NCBI GenBank assembly: GCA_035550775.1
Contig: DASZOO010000082.1
Coordinates: 1 to 10,630, forward strand
Reading direction: 5' to 3'
Length of the DNA: 10,630 bases
Origin: JAOUEA01 sp035550775
Lineage (GTDB): Bacteria > Actinomycetota > UBA4738 > HRBIN12
Shown: piece after piece, positions 6,385 through 10,630 of the stretch
Position numbering within the stretch: the stretch's first letter is position 1
Layout of the letters: each line of letters starts with the position of its first letter
Notes under the pieces: generated by a model
Told to the model about the DNA's origin: nothing
The model's input: the letters and a program-made list of their open reading frames with translations, nothing else
Database searches by the model: none
Made by a program: the position numbers and the translations under genes

Positions 6385-7713
6385 TCAGGGCTCCCAGTCA
6401 CCCATCGTCAGGACCTGGTCCGGCCCGTCGAGGTCGAGCGGCTGCTCCCTCCCGCCGCCGTTCAACACGACGAACTCGTCCTTGCCGTCGCGGTCGAAGT
6501 CGCCCGCCGCGGCCGTGTCTCCGCAGCCCGTGGCCACCGGGCGGACGCGACGACGCGCGAATCGCTCGCCGGTGCCGTCGTTGAGCAGGAGCCAGTCGTC
6601 CTGGTTCTCTCGTCCGACGCACCCTTCCACGACGTAGAGGTCGGTGTCGCCGTCGCCGTCCGGGTCACCCACCGCCACGCCGTGACCGTGCAGCAACCCG
6701 TGGCGGGCCACCACGCGTCCGAACGTGTGATCCCACCGCTGCAGGCGCACCTCGAGCATCTCCCTGGTCGCGATCACGAGATCCAGCCTTCGGTCGTCGT
6801 CGAGGTCGGCGAACCGCGCTGCGGTCGCCCGCATGGGCGGCAGGTTCACCCGTTCCCGCACGTCCACGAACCTCGCCGGGCGACGGCGGAACAGGAAGAG
6901 CCGGTGCCGCCCGCACAGCAGCAGGTCCTGCCGGCCGTCTCGGTCGTAGTCGGCGACGTCGGTGCACGTGTCCCCGAGCTCTCGGGTCACCCCCAGCTTG
7001 ACCGCCTCGAAGCGCTCGCCGCCGACGCTCACGAACGTCCGGTTGGGGGATCGTCGATCGTCCTTGCGCGGGATGTCGTTGCCCACGAACAGATCGGGGT
7101 ACCGATCGCGATCCAGGTCCATGAACACGGGGAATCGCCCCCGCCCCCAATGATCCTCGACCCCATAGTGATGCGCGCGATCGCTCCACGTGTTCGACGC
7201 GCCCTGCATCCACAGTTCGTTCCACTTCTTCGCGGTGCCCGACCGCGCGCCCTTGGCGCAGAAGATGTCGTCGAGACCGTCGAGATCCACGTCCTCGATC
7301 GTGCAGCCGTGACGGTCACGGCGTTCGTGGATCGTGTCGTGGAAGCGCATCCTGTTCTCGAAGCCGTGCCACGCCCCCCCGTCGTACCTGCTGACGTACA
7401 GCTCGGCGCCATGCCCGTGGTGACCGATGAACAGATCCACCCACCCGTCGTCGTCGACGTCTCGCACCACCACCGTGTAGCTCGATGCTGATCGCGATAA
7501 CCCGAGCGAGGGCCCGAGGTCGCGCAGACCGGCCGGTGCCGCCCGCTGCATGGCCGGGGTGGGTCGCGCCCGACCGCCGATCGAGACGGGGGCGATCCGA
7601 TGGCCGTCGTCCGAGCGGGCCGCGCCGCCCCCGATCGGCGAGGCGAGCGCCGATGAGGACACGGCCAGCACCACGATCCAACGGCCGGGGCGGGAGACGT
7701 CCCGGAGACTCAC
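6385..7713 (-). CDS. Secreted FG-GAP/VCBS-repeat protein, predicted seven-bladed beta-propeller
   Basis: The 442-residue product starts with a Sec signal peptide: basic residues to R11, hydrophobic core WIVVLAVSSSALA and likely cleavage after Ala24. The GTG start at 7713 is preferred because the next in-frame GTG codons would remove the signal. The mature part holds seven calcium-binding loops of DxDxDG type: DVDDDG (85), DVDLDG (141), DLDRDR (199), DYDRDG (255), DLDDDR (303), DPDGDG (350) and DFDRDG (405). They are 47-58 residues apart, each followed by a hydrophobic strand such as DLFIG. This matches FG-GAP/VCBS repeats and the integrin-type seven-bladed propeller fold. Six cysteines (137/152, 250/267, 365/397) could form three disulfides. 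Such proteins serve in adhesion or as substrate-binding scaffolds, but no catalytic motif is seen and the ligand is unknown. The gene starts 39 bases after the GGDEF-EAL gene and may share its transcript. Confidence 0.9.
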   Translation of the reverse strand: MSLRDVSRPGRWIVVLAVSSSALASPIGGGAARSDDGHRIAPVSIGGRARPTPAMQRAAPAGLRDLGPSLGLSRSASSYTVVVRDVDDDGWVDLFIGHHGHGAELYVSRYDGGAWHGFENRMRFHDTIHERRDRHGCTIEDVDLDGLDDIFCAKGARSGTAKKWNELWMQGASNTWSDRAHHYGVEDHWGRGRFPVFMDLDRDRYPDLFVGNDIPRKDDRRSPNRTFVSVGGERFEAVKLGVTRELGDTCTDVADYDRDGRQDLLLCGRHRLFLFRRRPARFVDVRERVNLPPMRATAARFADLDDDRRLDLVIATREMLEVRLQRWDHTFGRVVARHGLLHGHGVAVGDPDGDGDTDLYVVEGCVGRENQDDWLLLNDGTGERFARRRVRPVATGCGDTAAAGDFDRDGKDEFVVLNGGGREQPLDLDGPDQVLTMGDWEP

Positions 7714-7752
7714 TTCGTGCCTGACGAGGTCGCTGTCGAGGGAGGCATCCGC

Positions 7753-9894
7753 TCAGGGTAGCCCCGAACCTCCCGCCACCCCGGCATCCCGGGGGAGGAA
7801 CAGCGGGCGACCGACCACGACGGGGATCTCCTCGGCCGGCACCGGCTTCGAGAAGTAGAAGCCCTGCCCCACGCGGCACCCGTGGGCACGCAGGAACTCG
7901 AGCTCCTCGACCGTCTCGATGCCTTCCGCAAGCGGCGTCATGCCGAGCCCTCGCGCCAACTGGATCATCGCCTGCACCATGCTCGCGAGCCCCGTGTCGC
8001 GGTGGACCTCGCGGATGAACGACCGGTCGATCTTGAGGACCTGGACCGGGAGATGCTTCAGGCGGGCGAGCGATGAGTACCCGGTGCCGAAGTCGTCGAT
8101 CGCGAGCGTCAGTCCCCAGGCGCGCAGTTCCGACAGGATCTTCTGCGTCCGGTCGGGGTCGGCCATGGCCGTGGATTCGGTGATCTCGACCACGACCTTC
8201 GCCGGGTCGACGTCGGCGGCTCGGAGCTTCGCGAGCACCTTCTCGGCGAGATGGGCCGACCAGAGCTGGCGCGGCGAGAGGTTGAAGCCCACGGTGAGAT
8301 CGAGCCCGCAGGACGCCCAGGCTCGCTGCTGCGCCGCCATCTCGTCGATCACCCAATCGCCGATCGCCTCGATCAGGCCCAGCTCCTCGGCCAGCGGGAT
8401 GAACTCCCCCGGGGGAACGATGCCGCCGTTCGGATCGCGCCAGCGCACGAGCGCCTCCACCCCCCGGACGGTCCCGTCGGCGAGTTCCACGATCGGCTGG
8501 TAGTGCAGCACCCACTGCTCGTGCTCGACGGCGCGCCGCAGCCGGGTGCTGAGCGACAGCTTCTCGAGCGGATCCTCCCCGCTCGTGGCGAAGATGACGT
8601 AGCCACCGGGTTCCTGGCGCTTCGACTGGTACATCGCGGCGTCGGCGTTCTTCATCAGGGTCTCGGCGTCGAGCGCGTCCTGCGGGAACAGCGAGATGCC
8701 GATCGAACCGCTCGCGATGAACTCGGTGCCGTTCAGGTGGAACGGCTCGTCGAGCGCCTCGCGCACGCGCGCCGCGACCGACTCGGCCACCACCATCGCG
8801 GTCTCGGTGCCGGCGACGGGCTCATGCCCGCGATCGAGATCGGAGAGCAGCAACAGGAACTCGTCGCCCCCCTGCCGGGCGACCAGGTCGGTCTCACGCG
8901 TGCACACTCGCAGGCGCTCCGCGAGCTGGGCCAGCAGCTGGTCACCGGCCGCATGTCCCAAGGAGTCGTTCACGAGCTTGAAGTTGTCGAGGTCGAGGAA
9001 CACCACCCCCACGCCGAGGTCGTGGCGACGGGCGCGGGAGATCGCGTTCTCCAACATCTCCTCGAACAGCAGTCGGTTGGGCAGGCCGGTGAGCTTGTCG
9101 TGGTAGGCGAGGAACGCCACTTCCTCCTCGGCGGCCTTGCGGGCCGAGATGTCGAAGATCACGCCCTGGATCAGCCACGGGTCCCCGTGCTCGTCGTCGA
9201 TCGGGTAGGCCTGCTCGAGCACCCACTTGATCGACCCGTCCTCGTGCACCATGCGGTACTCGTGCACGAGGGTCTCGTGGTTGCTGAAGGAGTGCTGGTA
9301 GGCGTCCCACGCGCGGTCGAGGTCCTCGGGATGCACGTGACGGCGCCAGCAGTACGGGTCGGTGAGCCACTCCTGCTGGTCGATGCCGAGCAGCGTGACG
9401 ACCTGAGGGCTCACGTAGATCGAGTCGGAGTCCTCGTCCACCGGGTCGAGGTAGACGACGGCCGGGATCTGCTCCACCAGCGTGCGGTACTTCGCCTCGG
9501 CCTCGTAGCGGGCCTCCCGCCCCGCCTGCAGCTCGCTCGCGTCGCGAAGCGTGACCACGATGAGCTGCTCGGGGCCGTCGATCCGCCCGACGTGCACCTC
9601 GACGGGCACCTCGCCGCCGCCGCTTCGGCGACAGAGGGTCTCCACCGTCGAGGGCGGGGCGATATCCAGCAGGTCGGCAGCGATCAAGAGCTCCACGGAC
9701 TGGCCGACCAGCTCGTCGCGGCCGAAACCGGTGAGCCGCTCGACGTGTCGGTTCGCGAACAGGATGCGGCCGTCGGCGCGGGCGACCACGAGGCATTCCG
9801 GGGTCGCTTCCAGCAGCGAACCCGGTTCGATCATCATGGCGAGGCGGGCGTCGGCGATCTCGTTCGCCGTCGCCCGGTCGCGTTCGGTCACCAT
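7753..9894 (-). CDS. PAS-PAS-GGDEF-EAL protein (c-di-GMP synthesis and breakdown)
   Basis: This 713-residue protein has no signal peptide or membrane segment. Domains in order are: PAS at about 25-120; a second PAS with PAC-like end at about 135-255; GGDEF at about 260-430; EAL at about 445-695. The diguanylate cyclase motif is intact as GGDEF (342-346), and the product-inhibition site RETD (333-336) is at the standard five-residue spacing before it. The phosphodiesterase site also looks complete: E480 of EAL, N538 (NLSP), E570 (EITES), D600/D601 (IDDFGTGYSS), K621/D623 (LKID), E657 (EGIE) and Q677. Both reactions are therefore possible, and PAS ligands or partners would decide which dominates. 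Neither PAS domain shows an obvious cofactor signature such as the LOV cysteine motif. The ATG at 9894 was chosen because a GGAAGG Shine-Dalgarno-like sequence lies 11 bases before it. The secreted propeller-protein gene follows in tandem. Confidence 0.97.
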   Translation of the reverse strand: MVTERDRATANEIADARLAMMIEPGSLLEATPECLVVARADGRILFANRHVERLTGFGRDELVGQSVELLIAADLLDIAPPSTVETLCRRSGGGEVPVEVHVGRIDGPEQLIVVTLRDASELQAGREARYEAEAKYRTLVEQIPAVVYLDPVDEDSDSIYVSPQVVTLLGIDQQEWLTDPYCWRRHVHPEDLDRAWDAYQHSFSNHETLVHEYRMVHEDGSIKWVLEQAYPIDDEHGDPWLIQGVIFDISARKAAEEEVAFLAYHDKLTGLPNRLLFEEMLENAISRARRHDLGVGVVFLDLDNFKLVNDSLGHAAGDQLLAQLAERLRVCTRETDLVARQGGDEFLLLLSDLDRGHEPVAGTETAMVVAESVAARVREALDEPFHLNGTEFIASGSIGISLFPQDALDAETLMKNADAAMYQSKRQEPGGYVIFATSGEDPLEKLSLSTRLRRAVEHEQWVLHYQPIVELADGTVRGVEALVRWRDPNGGIVPPGEFIPLAEELGLIEAIGDWVIDEMAAQQRAWASCGLDLTVGFNLSPRQLWSAHLAEKVLAKLRAADVDPAKVVVEITESTAMADPDRTQKILSELRAWGLTLAIDDFGTGYSSLARLKHLPVQVLKIDRSFIREVHRDTGLASMVQAMIQLARGLGMTPLAEGIETVEELEFLRAHGCRVGQGFYFSKPVPAEEIPVVVGRPLFLPRDAGVAGGSGLP

Positions 9895-9905
9895 GCGGGA
9901 GCCAA

Positions 9906-9911
9906 CCTTCC
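9906..9911 (-). promoter_or_regulatory. Ribosome binding site of the GGDEF-EAL gene
   Basis: On the minus strand GGAAGG lies 11 bases before the ATG at 9894. It is one of the few Shine-Dalgarno-like sequences in the window, and it supports this start and a leadered transcript, unlike leuS, comEA and the phosphoesterase gene. The spacing is somewhat long. Confidence 0.45.
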
Positions 9912-9939
9912 GAGACGTCTCCAGGAGGCATCGGCACCG

Positions 9940-10004
9940 GGAACGGTCACCTGAGTCCAGGGTCCCTCGAGCCGGTGATCGTGCCCGTTCCTCAGGGCTC
10001 GAGG
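9940..10004. repeat. Interleaved inverted repeats at the GNAT 3' end / GGDEF-EAL 5' leader
   Basis: Two inverted repeats overlap. CCTCGAGCC (9965-9973) pairs perfectly with GGCTCGAGG (9996-10004), spanning the GNAT stop codon. GGAACGG (9940-9946) pairs perfectly with CCGTTCC (9985-9991), extended inwards by TCACC (9947-9951) with GGTGA (9974-9978). The arms alternate, so in RNA they would form either a pseudoknot or two mutually exclusive hairpins. No T-run follows. This could be a terminator without U-tract for the upstream genes or a structured leader of the GGDEF-EAL mRNA. It is not a recognisable known riboswitch. Confidence 0.4.
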
Positions 10005-10351
10005 CGCATCCAGACGTAGGGTCGTGGCTGCCCCTGGTTGAAGCCCTCCTCGCGTTCGGGCGAGGTCCGTCGGAACCCGGCGCGCCGGTAGCACCCGATC
10101 GCCGCCACGTTCTCGGGGGCGACCCGCACCCACACGTCGTCGAACCCGGCTCGAGCGGCTTCCGCCGAGAGACGGCGCACGAGCGCGACGCCCAGCCCCT
10201 GCCTCCGTCGCGTCGGATCGACGATCAGGCGGGCGAGCTCAGCCTCCCCCTCCTCGTCGTCGTGCCAGACCTCTCCGCCCGGAACGCGACGAGACGGGTC
10301 GCCACGAGGGCCGGTCAGGCGTTCCGGGGCGTCATCTCCGTCATGCCCCAC
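9992..10351 (-). CDS. GNAT-family N-acetyltransferase, short and probably N-terminally truncated or frameshifted
   Basis: The C-terminal half is clearly GNAT. From about 10276 it reads GEVWHDDEEGEAELARLIVD, followed by the acetyl-CoA pyrophosphate loop RRRQGLG, and then APENVAAIGCYRRAGF, the usual late signature; it ends in VWMRLEP. GNAT enzymes move an acetyl group from acetyl-CoA to an amine, and the substrate here is unknown. Normal members have roughly 45-60 further residues before GEVW. Here that space is taken by the end of the saccharopine dehydrogenase-like gene. The only in-frame standard start is a GTG at 10351, inside that gene (37-base overlap, no Shine-Dalgarno sequence), giving 119 residues whose first 25 do not look like GNAT. 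A CTG at 10318-10316 overlapping the upstream stop is another possibility. The neighbouring frame just after the stop reads ALVATRLVAF, which resembles the missing strand and hints at a frameshift. It may be a pseudogene. Confidence 0.55.
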   Translation of the reverse strand: MGHDGDDAPERLTGPRGDPSRRVPGGEVWHDDEEGEAELARLIVDPTRRRQGLGVALVRRLSAEAARAGFDDVWVRVAPENVAAIGCYRRAGFRRTSPEREEGFNQGQPRPYVWMRLEP

Positions 10352-10630
10352 GGGCTGCCGTAGTCGATCAGCAGGTCCATGAACGGCACCGCGTCGAACG
10401 CCTCGGGACCGAGCACGCCGGCGCCGGACCACGTACCGCTCGCGAGCAGTTCCAGGCCGATCACCGGATTGACGGCGGTCTGCCACACGACCGCCTGGGC
10501 GCCGTCGTCCCGCCACGTCTGCTCGTTGTCGACCACGTGGTAGAGGTAGACCTCGCGGGATGATCCGTCCTTGCCGGTGCCGGTGACCCAGGTGCCGGCG
10601 CAGGTCTTGCCCGTCATCCGGTCCCCCAGC
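10315..10630 (-). CDS. Saccharopine dehydrogenase-like (Lys9 / carboxynorspermidine dehydrogenase type) oxidoreductase, C-terminal part
   Basis: The frame runs open from the window edge to a TGA at 10317-10315, giving about 104 residues of the C-terminus. The sequence (LGDRMTGKTCAGTWVTGTGK, then REVYLYHVVDN, AVVWQTAVNPVIGLELLASG, TWSGAGVLGPEAFDAVPFMD and DYGSPWGMTEM) resembles the C-terminal domain of saccharopine dehydrogenase-family proteins of the Lys9/COG1748 group. These are NAD(P)-dependent enzymes that form or split a secondary amine in lysine or polyamine metabolism. The Rossmann nucleotide-binding N-terminus lies outside the window, so the substrate cannot be decided. The C-terminus appears complete. 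The following GNAT gene abuts or overlaps its end, so the two may be one transcription unit. Confidence 0.82.
   Translation of the reverse strand, partial: LGDRMTGKTCAGTWVTGTGKDGSSREVYLYHVVDNEQTWRDDGAQAVVWQTAVNPVIGLELLASGTWSGAGVLGPEAFDAVPFMDLLIDYGSPWGMTEMTPRNA

Noticed and set aside
6364..7491. 375-codon plus-strand open frame opposite the propeller-protein gene
   Set aside because: The minus strand carries seven regular calcium loops and a signal peptide. The plus-strand translation shows no motif.
8251..9954. 567-codon plus-strand open frame opposite the GGDEF-EAL gene
   Set aside because: It is a shadow of a gene with intact catalytic motifs, and its composition is typical of antisense GC-rich frames.
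9895..9991. c-di-GMP riboswitch ahead of the GGDEF-EAL gene
   Set aside because: The gap shows inverted repeats, but I could not match the conserved core of either c-di-GMP riboswitch class.
1..10630. tRNA or rRNA genes, CRISPR arrays, insertion sequences, phage or toxin-antitoxin genes
   Set aside because: No repeat-spacer pattern, transposase motif, cloverleaf-like sequence or small toxin/antitoxin pair was seen on either strand.

Overview
The window is uniformly very GC-rich and densely coded on both strands, with gaps all under about 100 bases. The gene order on the minus strand, leuS then comEA then comEC, is a familiar actinobacterial arrangement. Together with the base composition, GTG starts and sparse Shine-Dalgarno sequences, it suggests a member of the Actinomycetota, probably an uncultured or deep-branching lineage. 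The taxonomic call is inference.

Layout, left to right. Positions 1-1155 (minus) hold a DNA-uptake pair: the N-terminal part of comEC, cut by the window edge, overlapping comEA by ATGA. Positions 1252-2316 (plus) hold a soluble, heme-free oxidoreductase of the sulfite oxidase molybdopterin family, placed between comEA and leuS. Positions 2326-4791 (minus) are a complete leucyl-tRNA synthetase. Positions 4891-6363 (plus) encode a lipoprotein of the phospholipase C / acid phosphatase (phosphoesterase) family. Positions 6385-7713 (minus), convergent with it, encode a secreted protein with seven calcium-loop FG-GAP/VCBS repeats, probably a seven-bladed beta-propeller. Upstream of that on the same strand, 7753-9894 encodes a cytosolic PAS-PAS-GGDEF-EAL protein with both c-di-GMP catalytic sites intact. 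Positions 9992 to about 10351 (minus) hold a short GNAT acetyltransferase that lacks a normal N-terminal half. Positions 10315-10630 (minus) hold the C-terminus of a saccharopine dehydrogenase-like enzyme that continues past the window.

How the genes relate. ComEA and ComEC act together in DNA uptake. The GGDEF-EAL protein and the exported propeller protein are in tandem, 39 bases apart, and may be co-transcribed. The phosphoesterase lipoprotein and the propeller protein are both exported, cysteine-containing and convergent, but no shared pathway can be shown. The rest looks like independent housekeeping or metabolic genes.

I did not find a clearly new multi-gene system. The items most worth checking are: a sulfite oxidase-like enzyme lacking the usual active-site Arg; an 11-base and an 8-base word shared by the upstream regions of the two plus-strand genes; promoter-like TANNNT boxes 6-8 bases ahead of start codons, suggesting leaderless mRNAs; interleaved inverted repeats ahead of the c-di-GMP gene; and the damaged or unusually short GNAT gene.
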